Below the pieces are notes generated by a model. That model ran no database searches. It was not told the DNA's origin and saw only the letters and a program-made list of their open reading frames with translations. The position numbers were made by a program, and so were the translations under genes. DNA of 64,000 nucleotides from Neorhizobium huautlense (GTDB lineage: Bacteria; Pseudomonadota; Alphaproteobacteria; Rhizobiales; Rhizobiaceae). Positions 8,072 through 16,708 of the stretch are shown in pieces. Numbering within the stretch: position 1 is the first letter of the stretch; every line of letters starts with the position of its first letter. The stretch covers positions 1-64,000 of the forward strand of contig NZ_PVBM01000010.1 in the NCBI RefSeq assembly GCF_002968575.1. Direction: 5' to 3'.

Positions 8072-8103
8072 AAAAGCCGGGTCGGCAACGATCCGGCTTT
8101 TTT
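8072..8103 (+). terminator. Terminator after tig
   Basis: Nine-base stem AAAAGCCGG / CCGGCTTTT with a 12-base loop and a run of T to 8103. It separates tig from the ABC-F gene. Confidence 0.88.
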
Positions 8104-8131
8104 GTTGTGACAACCTCCAAAGTTCTTCGCC

Positions 8132-9754
8132 ATGATCCGCATCGAAAACATCAGCAAGTCGAATAGTCACCGCATTCTCTTTATCGAAGCGTCGGCGGCG
8201 TTGAACCGCGGCGAAAAGATCGGACTCGTCGGCCCGAACGGCGCCGGCAAGACCACGCTCTTCCGGATGATCACCGGCCAGGAGATCCCGGACGAGGGGC
8301 AGGTCACGGTCGAAAAACACGTCACCATCGGCTATTTCAGCCAGGATGTCGGCGAAATGTCCGGACGCAGCGCTGTGACCGAGGTGATGGACGGGGCAGG
8401 GCCTGTGAGCGAGGTCGCTGCCGAGCTGCGCGAACTCGAAACGGCGATGGTCGATCCGGACCGCATGGACGAGATGGATCAGATCATCGAGCGTTATGGC
8501 GAGGTTCAGGCGCGCTACGAGAAACTCGATGGTTATGGGCTCGAGGGGCGCGCCCGCGAGGTGCTGGCCGGATTGAGCTTTACGCAGGAGATGATGGACG
8601 GCGACGTCGGCAAGCTTTCGGGCGGCTGGAAGATGCGCGTGGCGCTTGCCCGCATCCTGCTGATGCGCCCGGATGTCATGCTGCTCGACGAGCCGAGCAA
8701 CCATCTTGATCTCGAGAGCCTGATCTGGCTCGAATCTTTCCTCAAGGGCTATGATGGTGCGCTGCTGATGACCTCGCACGACCGCGAGTTCATGAACCGA
8801 ATCGTCACCAAAATCATCGAAATCGATGCCGGATCGCTGACCACCTATTCCGGCGACTATGCCTTTTATGAGCAGCAGCGGGCGCAGAACGAAAAGCAGC
8901 AGCAGGCGCAGTTCGAGCGCCAGCAGGCCATGTTGGCCAAGGAGATCAAATTCATCGAGCGCTTCAAGGCGCGCGCCTCCCATGCGGCGCAGGTGCAGAG
9001 CCGGGTGAAGAAGCTCGACAAGATTGAGCGGATCGAGCCGCCGAAACGCCGCCAGGCAGTGGCGTTCGAATTCCAGCCGGCGCCTCGTTCCGGCGAGGAT
9101 GTGGTCAATCTCAAGAACGTGCATAAGAGATACGGCAGCCGGTCGATCTACGAGGGGCTGGATTTCATGGTGCGCCGCAAGGAACGCTGGTGCATCATGG
9201 GCATCAACGGCGCAGGCAAGTCGACCCTTCTGAAGCTTGTGGCCGGTTCGGCGGAGCCTGACGAGGGCAACGTCACCGTCGGCGCCAGCGTCAAGATGGG
9301 TTATTTCGCCCAGCATGCGATGGATGTGCTCGACGGAGACCTGACGGTCTTCGAATGGCTGGAGGCGGAATTTCCGCGGGCCGGGCAGGGGGCGCTGCGG
9401 ACGCTCGCCGGTTGCTTCGGGTTTTCCGGCGACGACGTGGAAAAGAAGTGCCGGGTGCTTTCGGGCGGTGAAAAGGCGCGGCTGGTGATGGCGGCCATGC
9501 TTTTCGATCCGCCGAACTTCCTGGTCCTCGACGAGCCGACCAACCATCTCGACCTCGATACCAAGGAAATGCTGATCAAGGCGCTTTCGGATTACGAAGG
9601 CACGATGCTTTTCGTTTCCCACGACCGGCATTTCCTCGCCGAGCTTTCAAACCGTGTTCTCGAACTCACGCCCGAGGGCATCCACCGTTATGACGGCGGA
9701 TATACGGAGTATGTCGAACGGACCGGTTACGAGGCGCCGGGCCTGAGAAGCTGA
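8132..9754 (+). CDS. ABC-F family ATPase (YbiT/Uup-like)
   Basis: A soluble tandem ABC ATPase of 540 residues without membrane segments, the ABC-F class of ribosome-associated translation factors. Domain 1 has Walker A GPNGAGKTT at about 34-42, signature LSGGWKMRV and LLDEPSNHLD. Domain 2 has GINGAGKST, LSGGEKARL and LVLDEPTNHLD. A charged coiled linker rich in Gln and Glu (about residues 245-300) joins them, the position of the ABC-F P-site tRNA interaction motif. The start lacks a clear Shine-Dalgarno sequence and lies 28 bases after the tig terminator. Whether it is a housekeeping (EttA, Uup, YbiT) or an antibiotic-protection member cannot be settled here; the core context favours housekeeping. 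Confidence 0.93.
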   Translation: MIRIENISKSNSHRILFIEASAALNRGEKIGLVGPNGAGKTTLFRMITGQEIPDEGQVTVEKHVTIGYFSQDVGEMSGRSAVTEVMDGAGPVSEVAAELRELETAMVDPDRMDEMDQIIERYGEVQARYEKLDGYGLEGRAREVLAGLSFTQEMMDGDVGKLSGGWKMRVALARILLMRPDVMLLDEPSNHLDLESLIWLESFLKGYDGALLMTSHDREFMNRIVTKIIEIDAGSLTTYSGDYAFYEQQRAQNEKQQQAQFERQQAMLAKEIKFIERFKARASHAAQVQSRVKKLDKIERIEPPKRRQAVAFEFQPAPRSGEDVVNLKNVHKRYGSRSIYEGLDFMVRRKERWCIMGINGAGKSTLLKLVAGSAEPDEGNVTVGASVKMGYFAQHAMDVLDGDLTVFEWLEAEFPRAGQGALRTLAGCFGFSGDDVEKKCRVLSGGEKARLVMAAMLFDPPNFLVLDEPTNHLDLDTKEMLIKALSDYEGTMLFVSHDRHFLAELSNRVLELTPEGIHRYDGGYTEYVERTGYEAPGLRS

Positions 9755-9799
9755 GGTGAGCAATATGCAAGACGTGCGGCGCGGGGGCTTGCGGGCCAG

Positions 9800-9979
9800 T
9801 TAACCGCGACTGCCGTTCGGCCTTAGCGCCGGGCTGACTTCCAGCTGTTGCCGGGGTTGATTTTGCGCCGTCTCGCTATCCTGGCTGCTGATCTTCAGCA
9901 GGGCACCGAATCCCACGATCGTCGCCAGGATGAGGGAGCCGATGATTTCATAACGAGGCATTCCGAACCGATTGGCCAT
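9800..9979 (-). CDS. Small single-span membrane protein (59 aa)
   Basis: A short gene with AGGAG six bases before its ATG on the minus strand. The protein starts MANRFGMPRYEIIGS, then has one membrane helix (about residues 12-30, ending FGALLKIS) and a polar, Gln- and Pro-rich tail. No known family is recognised. It is convergent with the ABC-F gene. The good ribosome site and hydrophobic segment make it more convincing than a random ORF of this size. Confidence 0.6.
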   Translation of the reverse strand: MANRFGMPRYEIIGSLILATIVGFGALLKISSQDSETAQNQPRQQLEVSPALRPNGSRG

Positions 9980-10198
9980 GGTCGCAACTCCTGATGAAGT
10001 TACTTACGCGCACCATGGAAAAATGTTCCCGATCCCGCTCCATGGGTTGCAGCCATACGAGATGCCCCAACCTTCCTGACGATCTTTCTTGATAACCGGC
10101 CCCGGTACCTACATGCTGTGCGGAGGCGGCTCAGTGTGGAGGAGCGGTGCAACTGTTGATGCGCCCGGCCGCTGGTCACCGCCCCTTGGGAGGACAGG
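9980..10198. other. Intergenic region between divergent small gene and OsmC-like gene
   Basis: A divergent control region for the 59-residue protein (minus) and the OsmC-like gene (plus). I see no strong terminator, RNA or repeat in it. Confidence 0.4.
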
Positions 10199-10606
10199 AT
10201 GGCGACCTCTACCGTTGAATTGCGCAATGTAGCCGGGACGGAAGCAGCATTGGGATGGGCAGGCGGGCATACGGTGGTCGTCGATCGGCCCGATGGAAAG
10301 GCTGGTGGCAAGGGGCTGGGCTTTAATGGCGCCCAGCTTCTCGGCCTGGCGATCGGCGGCTGTTACTGCAACGACCTCCGGTATGCGGCACACGAAATGG
10401 ATGTCGAACTGGGTGAGATCGAAGTGACGGTAACCGTCGCCCTGGATGGCTCGCCACTGTTGGCAACAGGTGCCGAGCTCGCCGTCCGTTGCGAAACCAG
10501 GGATGGATCGGACGTTCGCCTTGTCATCGACAGGGCGTGGCAGGTCTGTACCGTCGCCAATTCCCTTCGGCTCGGCATCCCGGTCAGCATTATCTCCTCG
10601 CTATAA
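10199..10606 (+). CDS. OsmC/Ohr-family protein
   Basis: A 135-residue protein of the OsmC/Ohr fold, thiol-dependent peroxidases that reduce organic hydroperoxides. The central helix carries GGCYCNDL with Cys55 and Cys57, and a second region carries Cys117 in VCTVANSL, the places of the two catalytic cysteines. The second lacks the usual CPV, so peroxidase activity is likely but not certain. GGGAGG stands six bases before the ATG. It could belong to the less studied YhfA-like branch. Confidence 0.8.
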   Translation: MATSTVELRNVAGTEAALGWAGGHTVVVDRPDGKAGGKGLGFNGAQLLGLAIGGCYCNDLRYAAHEMDVELGEIEVTVTVALDGSPLLATGAELAVRCETRDGSDVRLVIDRAWQVCTVANSLRLGIPVSIISSL

Positions 10607-10803
10607 CTCTGGACGGCGCCCGCCGCGACACCAGAACCGACATCGGCGCCACTCCCTTGCTCCCGAAGGGCACTCCCCGCTTGATCCTTGCCACGCCTCC
10701 GTAATCGCGTCGCCCAAAAGGTGTAGGACGGTCTGACGGCAAGCGACGGAACTTCTTGCCTTGCAATCCAGTTATTGCGCCAGGGCATGCAGGAGGCCAG
10801 AAG

Positions 10804-11022
10804 ATGCCGCTGCTGATCAGCTATATCATTATTCGCGTGTCGATCGGTTTTGCCCTGGGCGCTGCCACGGCATTGGCGATCCTTCTCCAGTGGTTTGTAA
10901 CTGGCCCCACGACTCTTGCTGCGCTTGAGATGTGGCTGGTGATCTACGGGTTCGGCTCCGTTTTCGGGCTCGGCTATCTCGCGACATCTCTGGCGTTGGA
11001 TGCCGACGACGACGGAGCCTGA
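10804..11022 (+). CDS. Small two-helix membrane protein (72 aa)
   Basis: A 72-residue hydrophobic protein with two predicted membrane helices (about residues 5-27 and 42-63, the second with a GFGSVFGLGYL glycine pattern) and an acidic DADDDGA end. AGGAGG lies six bases before the ATG at 10804; an in-frame ATG 48 bases upstream has no such site. I do not recognise a family. It is convergent with the GST gene. Confidence 0.7.
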   Translation: MPLLISYIIIRVSIGFALGAATALAILLQWFVTGPTTLAALEMWLVIYGFGSVFGLGYLATSLALDADDDGA

Positions 11023-11054
11023 GCGGCTACCCCGCCATCCGGCCGGATCCAGCA

Positions 11055-11684
11055 CTAACCGGCCTGCTGCAGTTCAGCGGCCGCGGCATTGTCCTTTTCC
11101 GATGCGCGCTGATAGGCCTGCCGCGTCGCAAGTCTTTCAAAATATTGCTCGAACGCCGGTCGTTTTTCAATCGAACCAAACTGCAGCCCCCAACCGATCT
11201 GCGCGCCGACATAGACATCGGCAGCCGTAAAGGTCTCGCCGGCGATATAGGTATGGGCGCCGACAGCCATTTCGAGCGTGTCCATCACATCCCGGAAGCT
11301 GCCGTAGCCGACCATTCGCTCTCGGCCCGGCGGCACTTCAAAGCCAAGCACCCTATTGCTGACGGCGGCTTCCAGCGGGCCGGCTGCGAAGAACATCCAG
11401 CGGTAATAATCGCCGCGGGCGGCCGGCGAGGGCGCCAAGCCTGCCTGTGGGAAGGCATCGGCAAGATAAGCGCAAATCGCGGCGCATTCCGTCACGACGG
11501 TTTTTCCGTGCACGACCGCCGGCACCTTGCCCATGGGATTGACCGCCTTGTAGGCCTCCCCCTTCATCGTCGTGCCGAAGTGAAGGATCTCGGCCCGATA
11601 GGGTACGCCCACTTCTTCCAGCATCCAGCGGGCAATGCGCCCCCGAGACATCGGGTTGGTATAGAGTACCAGTTCTTCCGTCAT
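11055..11684 (-). CDS. Glutathione S-transferase
   Basis: A 209-residue soluble GST. The N-terminal thioredoxin-like domain runs from LVLYTNPMSRGR, with Ser13 in the active-site position, through NPMGKVPAVV, the cis-proline glutathione-binding loop, and VTECAAICAYLAD. The C-terminal helical domain contains FTAADVYVG with the conserved N-capping Asp. It lies downstream of an acetyltransferase gene on the same strand with a 54-base gap. The specific substrate cannot be told; the Ser-type site fits beta or theta-like bacterial GSTs. Confidence 0.92.
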   Translation of the reverse strand: MTEELVLYTNPMSRGRIARWMLEEVGVPYRAEILHFGTTMKGEAYKAVNPMGKVPAVVHGKTVVTECAAICAYLADAFPQAGLAPSPAARGDYYRWMFFAAGPLEAAVSNRVLGFEVPPGRERMVGYGSFRDVMDTLEMAVGAHTYIAGETFTAADVYVGAQIGWGLQFGSIEKRPAFEQYFERLATRQAYQRASEKDNAAAAELQQAG

Positions 11685-11738
11685 GACGTCCTCCTCTTGG
11701 TTCCGCCAGTGCTACGGCGACTGTTTTGCGGAATCAAG

Positions 11739-12185
11739 TCACAGCGGCTTGCGGTACTGAATGAAGCCGGAGGCCTGGGCTATCCGATCATAGAGCCGCC
11801 GGGCGGTCGCATTGCTCTCGTGGGTCAGCCAATAAAGACGTCCGGCCTTTTTCTGCCGTGCCAGCTCGGCCACGGCTTCGATCAGCGCTTCGCCGGTGCC
11901 CCGGCCGCGCCCGCTCATCGCGACGTAGAGATCCTGAAGATAACAGGTCCAGTCCGGAAGCCAGCAGGACCGGTGGAGGATCGCATGTGCGATGCCGACC
12001 ATCTTGCCGGTTTCGTCGAAGGCGCCGAAGCCATGCATTGGCTCGCCGGGGTCGAGAAGGCGAGTCCAGGTGAGCTCGTACTGGTCCTTCGACAGCACGG
12101 TTTCATAGAAACGGAGGTAGGCTTCCCAGAGCGGCTCCCATTGGACCCGGTCGGAAGGTTCGAGCGGACGGACGGTGGTTGTCAT
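11739..12185 (-). CDS. GNAT-family N-acetyltransferase
   Basis: A 148-residue single-domain GNAT protein. The acetyl-CoA loop appears as SGRGRGTGEALIEAV at about residues 92-106, and the C-terminal part has LTHESNATARRLYDRIAQASGF, a typical motif B. The N-terminus begins with a polar strand containing EPSDRVQWEPLW. The substrate is unknown. It follows icd on the same strand after a terminator. Confidence 0.88.
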   Translation of the reverse strand: MTTTVRPLEPSDRVQWEPLWEAYLRFYETVLSKDQYELTWTRLLDPGEPMHGFGAFDETGKMVGIAHAILHRSCWLPDWTCYLQDLYVAMSGRGRGTGEALIEAVAELARQKKAGRLYWLTHESNATARRLYDRIAQASGFIQYRKPL

Positions 12186-12203
12186 GGCTGGCTCCCCAAA
12201 AGA

Positions 12204-12231
12204 AAACGGCAGAACTTGCGTCCTGCCGTTT
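12204..12231 (-). terminator. Terminator after icd
   Basis: Nine-base perfect stem AAACGGCAG / CTGCCGTTT with a ten-base loop. On the minus strand it is followed by TCTTTTGG. It lies 24 bases beyond the icd stop codon. Confidence 0.8.
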
Positions 12232-12254
12232 GATTTCTAGCCGATCTCGGCGAC

Positions 12255-13469
12255 TTACGCAGCCATGGCCTTCTTGAGATTCTCGTCGATCTTGTCGAGG
12301 AAGGCGGTGGTGGAGAGCCACGGCTGATCCGGACCGATCAGCAGCGCGAGGTCCTTGGTCATGAAGCCGGATTCGACGGTGTCGACGCAGACCTTTTCGA
12401 GCGTGGTGGCGAACTTTGCGAGCTCGGCGTTGTCATCAAGTTTCGCACGGTGTGCGAGGCCGCGGGTCCAGGCGAAGATCGATGCGATCGAGTTCGTCGA
12501 GGTTTCCTGGCCCTTCTGATGCTGGCGGTAGTGGCGCGTCACCGTGCCGTGCGCGGCTTCGGCTTCCACCGTCTTGCCATCCGGAGTGAGCAGCACCGAG
12601 GTCATCAGGCCAAGCGAGCCGAAGCCCTGGGCAACCGTGTCGGACTGGACGTCGCCGTCATAGTTCTTGCAGGCCCAGACATAGCCGCCGGACCATTTCA
12701 GAGCGGACGCAACCATGTCGTCGATCAGGCGGTGCTCATAGGTGATGCCGATTTCGTCGAACTGCGCCTTGAATTCGTTCTGGTAGACTTCTTCGAATAT
12801 ATCCTTGAAGCGACCGTCATACGCCTTGAGAATGGTGTTCTTGGTCGACAGGTAGACCGGCCACTTGCGCATCAGGCCGTACATCATCGACGCGCGAGCG
12901 AATTCCCGGATCGACTCGTCCAGATTGTACATGGCCATCGCCACGCCGGCGCCCGGTGCATCGAAAACTTCCTTTTCGATGACCTGCCCGTCTTCGCCGA
13001 CGAACTTGATCGTCAGTTTGCCCTTGCCGGGGAACTTGAAGTCGGTGGCGCGGTACTGGTCGCCGAAGGCGTGGCGCCCGACGACGATCGGCTGGGTCCA
13101 GCCGGGAACGAGGCGCGGGACGTTCTTGCAGATGATCGGTTCGCGGAAGATGACGCCGCCCAGAATGTTGCGGATCGTGCCGTTCGGGCTCTTCCACATC
13201 TGCTTGAGGCCGAATTCCTTCACGCGCGCTTCGTCCGGCGTGATGGTGGCGCATTTGATACCGACGCCGTGTTTCTTGATGGCGTTTGCGGCGTCGACGG
13301 TGACCTGGTCGTTGGTCGCGTCGCGGTTTTCCACCGAAAGGTCATAATATTCGATGTCGAGATCGAGATAGGGAAGGATCAGCTTGTCCTTGATGAGCTG
13401 CCAGATGATGCGGGTCATCTCGTCGCCGTCGAGATCGACGACCGGGTTTGCTACCTTGATCTTTTGCAT
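12255..13469 (-). CDS. icd: Isocitrate dehydrogenase, NADP-dependent
   Basis: The TCA-cycle enzyme that oxidises isocitrate to 2-oxoglutarate with NADP. The 404-residue length and sequence match the eukaryote-like, homodimeric type II enzyme typical of alphaproteobacteria, not the E. coli type. Visible segments are [16 protein letters not shown] at the N-terminus, [17 protein letters not shown], the metal-binding YDGDVQSD and the NADP-contacting [12 protein letters not shown]. The start has GAGAGGAA before the ATG. A promoter (TTTGCG, 16 bases, CTATAG) lies at 13532-13559 on the minus strand. Confidence 0.97.
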   Translation of the reverse strand: MQKIKVANPVVDLDGDEMTRIIWQLIKDKLILPYLDLDIEYYDLSVENRDATNDQVTVDAANAIKKHGVGIKCATITPDEARVKEFGLKQMWKSPNGTIRNILGGVIFREPIICKNVPRLVPGWTQPIVVGRHAFGDQYRATDFKFPGKGKLTIKFVGEDGQVIEKEVFDAPGAGVAMAMYNLDESIREFARASMMYGLMRKWPVYLSTKNTILKAYDGRFKDIFEEVYQNEFKAQFDEIGITYEHRLIDDMVASALKWSGGYVWACKNYDGDVQSDTVAQGFGSLGLMTSVLLTPDGKTVEAEAAHGTVTRHYRQHQKGQETSTNSIASIFAWTRGLAHRAKLDDNAELAKFATTLEKVCVDTVESGFMTKDLALLIGPDQPWLSTTAFLDKIDENLKKAMAA

Positions 13470-13531
13470 GGAATTCCTCTCGGACGTATGAGGGATATTT
13501 CATCCCCAAAGGTGGACACCAGTGGTGTGCG

Positions 13532-13559
13532 CTATAGCACCGCCCGACTGGAACGCAAA
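13532..13559 (-). promoter_or_regulatory. icd promoter
   Basis: On the minus strand, TTTGCG (13554-13559) and CTATAG (13532-13537) are 16 bases apart and 63 bases before the icd start. The elements match rhizobial sigma-70 usage. Confidence 0.5.
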
Positions 13560-13695
13560 GGCATTCAGCCAGTGTCATGTGGCTTTTCGCGCCAGAAATC
13601 GTCCCGCACTCCGGCTGGTGCAGGATTGTCCTTGCCAAACCACAAACCGCGTTTAATGTCCGGAAAAATCCCACTCGAACAACCGGATTCCTCCC

Positions 13696-14226
13696 ATGCG
13701 GATCTTGCCGCTCGCTATCGCTTTTTCGCTGACCTCCATTTTGGCCATGGCGGCTGACGCCACCGATCCGGTCAAGGAGGTCATGAAAGTCACGGAGGAC
13801 AATTGGAATACGGTCGACAGCGAGTGGAAGTATATTTTCGACGCAGATTCGCTGAAGCGCCTGTTCAGCAAGAAGTTCCAGACAGCTTATGCGGAGGCGG
13901 CGAAGCATCCGGCCTACGAGACAGAAAACAATCAGCCGGGCGACCCCTTTGGATATGACGTCGTGACCGCCTCCCAGGACGGCTGTCCGCTGCAGGATAT
14001 CAAGATGACGGCGGCGCCGGGCGCCAACGGCGTTACCGACGTGACGGTGACGTTCAAGCAATGGACCTGTGTCGATGATGCCCAGATCAAGGACAGCATC
14101 AGCGAAGTCCATTTCGACGTAATCGGCGAGGATGGTAGGTCGGTCATCGATGACATCCACCGGGTGGCGGACGGCGAAAAGGATTCCGTCGTCGAGGAAA
14201 TGCAGTCGATCGCCAAGGGCGAATAG
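13696..14226 (+). CDS. Exported protein of unknown function (DUF3828-like)
   Basis: A 176-residue protein with a clear signal peptide (MRILPLAIAFSLTSILAMA, cleavage near residue 19-20) and an acidic, soluble periplasmic domain. Two cysteines (in DGCPLQD and WTCVDD) could form a disulfide. The layout, with KYIFDADSLKRLFS followed by strands, resembles the DUF3828 group of periplasmic proteins; this assignment is tentative. GGATTCCTCCC lies before the start, without a strong ribosome site. It is divergent from icd. Confidence 0.75.
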   Translation: MRILPLAIAFSLTSILAMAADATDPVKEVMKVTEDNWNTVDSEWKYIFDADSLKRLFSKKFQTAYAEAAKHPAYETENNQPGDPFGYDVVTASQDGCPLQDIKMTAAPGANGVTDVTVTFKQWTCVDDAQIKDSISEVHFDVIGEDGRSVIDDIHRVADGEKDSVVEEMQSIAKGE

Positions 14227-14333
14227 TCTCGCAACCGAAGAGCCGGCCTATTGCCGCTTCAAAGCCCGCCGCGAGGCCGCCTGTCCTGAACCGACGGTCG
14301 CTGGTCGATCTGCTATCCAGAGCCATAACGCCC

Positions 14334-14362
14334 TTGCCGATTGCATTTCAGCTGGTTATTTC
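14334..14362 (+). promoter_or_regulatory. Putative promoter of the trmJ-like/murI pair
   Basis: TTGCCG and TATTTC are separated by 17 bases, 28 bases before the methyltransferase ATG. Predicted from sequence only. Confidence 0.3.
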
Positions 14363-14389
14363 CCGGCCAACGATCATCGGAAGGGCATC

Positions 14390-15226
14390 ATGTCAGGTAC
14401 CAATAGCGAGCGCAAACTGATTGCCGAAGGACCGGCAATCGTGCTGGTGGAACCCCAACTCGGCGAGAACATCGGCATGGTTGCCCGCGCCATGGCGAAT
14501 TTTGGCCTGGCGGAGCTGCGCATTGTCAATCCTCGCGATGGCTGGCCGAGCGAAAAGGCGCGCTCCGCAGCCGCCAAGGCCGATCATGTGATCGACGGAA
14601 CCAAGGTTTACGAGACGCTGGAGGAGGCGATCAAGGATCTCAATTTCGTCTACGCGACGACGGCCCGGGAGCGATACGGTTTCAAGCCGGTGCGCTCGCC
14701 GGTGGTAGCGGCAGAGACGTTGCGCGGCAGGTTCAAGGCAGGCGAAAAGACAGGCATTCTCTTCGGCCGCGAGCGCTGGGGACTGACGAACGAGGAAGTC
14801 GCACTTGCCGACGAGATTGTCACCTTTCCCGTCAATCCGGCTTTTGCCTCTCTTAATATCGCCCAGGCGGTGCTGTTGATGTCGTATGAATGGATGAAAT
14901 CCGGGCTGGACGACCTGAGCGAGACGACCTTTCAACCGGTCGAGCAGCGGCCTTCGACCAAGGAACAGGTCTTCGGTCTGTTCGAGCATCTGGAGGAGGC
15001 CCTCGATGCTCGCGGATATTTTCATCCGCCCGCGAAAAAGCCCAAAATGATCGACAATCTGCGCGCCGTCATCTCGCGGCGGGGGTTTACGGAACAGGAG
15101 ATCAGTGTGTTCCGGGGCGTCATCAACTCGCTCGACCGTTTTCCGCGCCGATGGTCGAAACAAAATCGGGCAGGCGAGCCGGGAGCGGCCCTGGGGGAGG
15201 CGGCAGGGAATGACGCAGACGAATGA
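14390..15226 (+). CDS. TrmJ/LasT-like SPOUT RNA methyltransferase
   Basis: A 278-residue SPOUT-class (SpoU/TrmH) methyltransferase. TrmJ 2'-O-methylates position 32 of tRNA with S-adenosylmethionine. The three SPOUT motifs are visible: [13 protein letters not shown] (motif 1), [13 protein letters not shown] (motif 2) and [12 protein letters not shown] (motif 3, part of the trefoil knot). The C-terminal extension matches TrmJ. AAGGG lies before ATG 14390; upstream in-frame sequence has no conservation. Its last 17 bases overlap murI, so the two genes are probably translationally coupled. Confidence 0.92.
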   Translation: MSGTNSERKLIAEGPAIVLVEPQLGENIGMVARAMANFGLAELRIVNPRDGWPSEKARSAAAKADHVIDGTKVYETLEEAIKDLNFVYATTARERYGFKPVRSPVVAAETLRGRFKAGEKTGILFGRERWGLTNEEVALADEIVTFPVNPAFASLNIAQAVLLMSYEWMKSGLDDLSETTFQPVEQRPSTKEQVFGLFEHLEEALDARGYFHPPAKKPKMIDNLRAVISRRGFTEQEISVFRGVINSLDRFPRRWSKQNRAGEPGAALGEAAGNDADE

Positions 15227-16007
15227 GTTGAAGCCTGTGCTGATGTTCGATTCGGGCATTGGTGGGCTGACGGTGCTGCGCGAGGCGCGCGTGCTGATGC
15301 CGGAGCGCGGCTTTATCTATGTGGCCGATGATGCCGGGTTTCCCTACGGCGATTGGGAGGAGGCTGCGCTGAAGGAGCGGGTTATCGCGCTCTTTGCCAA
15401 GCTTCTCAAGGAATACGATCCTGAAGTTTGCGTGATCTCCTGCAACACCGCCTTTACCCTGGTTGGTGCGGATCTCCGCTCGACCTTTCCGAAGATGACC
15501 TTTGTCGGCACCGTGCCGGCGATCAAGCCTGCGGCGGAACGCACGCGCTCCGGTCTGGTCTCGGTTCTCGCGACCCCCGGTACGGTCAAGCGCGCCTATA
15601 CCCGCGATCTCATCCAGTCGTTTGCCACGCAATGCCATGTGCGTCTGGTAGGTTCCCAGAATCTGGCGCGCATGGCGGAAGCCTATATCAGGGGCGAGAA
15701 CATTTCCGACGAGGCGGTTATGGCGGAGATCGCTCCATGCTTCGTCGAGAAGGACAACAGCAAGACCGATATCGTCGTTCTCGCCTGTACCCATTACCCT
15801 TTCATGGCCAATGTCTTCCGGCGGCTGGCGCCCTGGCCGGTCGATTGGCTTGATCCCGCTGAAGCGATTGCAAGACAGACTCGCCGGAAAGTGCCCCTGG
15901 TCGATGGCGCCGAACATCCCGACAGCTATGATTTCGCGGTCTTCACGTCAGGCAATCCCGATTTCGCCACCAGGCGGCTGATGCAGGGATTTGGCCTGAA
16001 GGCCTGA
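15210..16007 (+). CDS. murI: Glutamate racemase
   Basis: MurI converts L- to D-glutamate for peptidoglycan. The 265-residue protein has [11 protein letters not shown] (residues 13-23), the first catalytic cysteine in ISCNTAFT and the second in LACTHYPF, with the usual spacing. It starts inside the end of the methyltransferase gene, with GGGGGAGG upstream. The length is typical of the family. It is followed by a 130-base region leading to a promoter for a small ORF. Confidence 0.96.
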   Translation: MTQTNELKPVLMFDSGIGGLTVLREARVLMPERGFIYVADDAGFPYGDWEEAALKERVIALFAKLLKEYDPEVCVISCNTAFTLVGADLRSTFPKMTFVGTVPAIKPAAERTRSGLVSVLATPGTVKRAYTRDLIQSFATQCHVRLVGSQNLARMAEAYIRGENISDEAVMAEIAPCFVEKDNSKTDIVVLACTHYPFMANVFRRLAPWPVDWLDPAEAIARQTRRKVPLVDGAEHPDSYDFAVFTSGNPDFATRRLMQGFGLKA

Positions 16008-16075
16008 GCGCCATCGAACAATGTGGCTTTTTTGTCACGAATTTTTCCTTATGATTGCAATTCGCGATTGTGTGC

Positions 16076-16103
16076 TTGATTGCCGGCCGATCTCGTGTAT
16101 GAT
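16076..16103 (+). promoter_or_regulatory. Promoter upstream of 34-codon ORF
   Basis: TTGATT and TATGAT are 16 bases apart and 36 bases before a small ORF with a strong ribosome site. Confidence 0.5.
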
Positions 16104-16139
16104 CTATTCATTCCGCAAAGCGAACACAGGAGGCGTGAG

Positions 16140-16244
16140 ATGACATCCATTACCATGTTTATGCGCCTTTCTGGCGGAACGGCTATCGTGGCCTCGGTGT
16201 ATCATACATCGACGCCGGCCGGCATGTGCCATCAGGCCGTATAA
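16140..16244 (+). CDS. Possible small protein or leader peptide (34 aa)
   Basis: A 34-codon ORF with AGGAGG six bases before ATG and a good sigma-70 promoter just upstream. The product begins MTSITMFMRLSGGTAIV and is mildly hydrophobic with one Cys near the end. There is no family match that I can see. It could be a leader peptide for the DUF1127-like gene 150 bases downstream or an independent small protein. Codon evidence is too short to be decisive. Confidence 0.4.
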   Translation: MTSITMFMRLSGGTAIVASVYHTSTPAGMCHQAV

Positions 16245-16391
16245 GCCTGTATCTCCGCCGTTTTTGGCATTTTCCCATTGATCTGACGTGACTGATTGAC
16301 GGAGCGATTTATCGCGTTTCCGTGTCCGCATCCGCACGTCTTCTTTCATCTCAGAGGACCTGGTCGCGTCATGCGCCGGGACGGAAAAATC

Positions 16392-16628
16392 ATGCGTGAA
16401 TCACAATTTTTAGTTGCTGACACCCTTTCGGCTGCGGTTCATGATCTGTGCCGCGAACATGGCGTCTGGAAAACTGCCCGTGCACTGCTCCTGGCAGCCT
16501 GGAGCCGTCGCCAGACGGAAAACCAGATCTCCGATCTTTCCAGTCGGATGCGCCGCGATATTGGTTTCCCGGAACTGGAGGACGAACGCGGGAATGTACG
16601 GTTCATCCTTTGGGATATCCGGCTGTGA
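16392..16628 (+). CDS. DUF1127-domain protein
   Basis: A 78-residue protein whose C-terminal half carries QISDLSSRMRRDIGFPE, a DUF1127-type ending like that of the two mini-proteins near 5 kb. An N-terminal extension precedes it (LCREHGVWKTARALLLAAW). The start is uncertain: ATG 16392 with GGGACGG upstream, or ATG 16371 with AGAGGACC upstream. The C-terminus continues past the motif (NVRFILWDIRL), unlike the mini-proteins. Function unknown. Confidence 0.7.
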   Translation: MRESQFLVADTLSAAVHDLCREHGVWKTARALLLAAWSRRQTENQISDLSSRMRRDIGFPELEDERGNVRFILWDIRL

Positions 16629-16640
16629 AAGGGCTGACAC

Positions 16641-16670
16641 AGATCTCCGGCGGCTTTCCGCCGGAGATCT
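16641..16670. repeat. Strong 13-bp inverted repeat
   Basis: Perfect stem AGATCTCCGGCGG / CCGCCGGAGATCT with a CTTT loop, 12 bases after the DUF1127-type stop codon. There is no T-run after it, so it may stabilise the 3' end or act as a weak terminator. Confidence 0.7.
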
Positions 16671-16708
16671 CGAGCATCTCTTACGGAGATGCCAGGCTGG
16701 GGGCTGAA

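Noticed and set aside
6555..8120. 521-codon minus-strand ORF over tig
   Set aside because: Shadow of tig; the sequence is made of repeated low-complexity residues arising from tig codons.
7721..9631. 636-codon minus-strand ORF over tig and the ABC-F gene
   Set aside because: It lies antisense to two clear genes and has no domain or ribosome site; it is a mirror of high-GC codon usage.
10363..11055. 230-codon minus-strand ORF over the OsmC-like and 72-residue genes
   Set aside because: The plus-strand genes have good ribosome sites and families; this one has neither.
12450..13757. 435-codon plus-strand ORF over icd
   Set aside because: Antisense shadow of icd.
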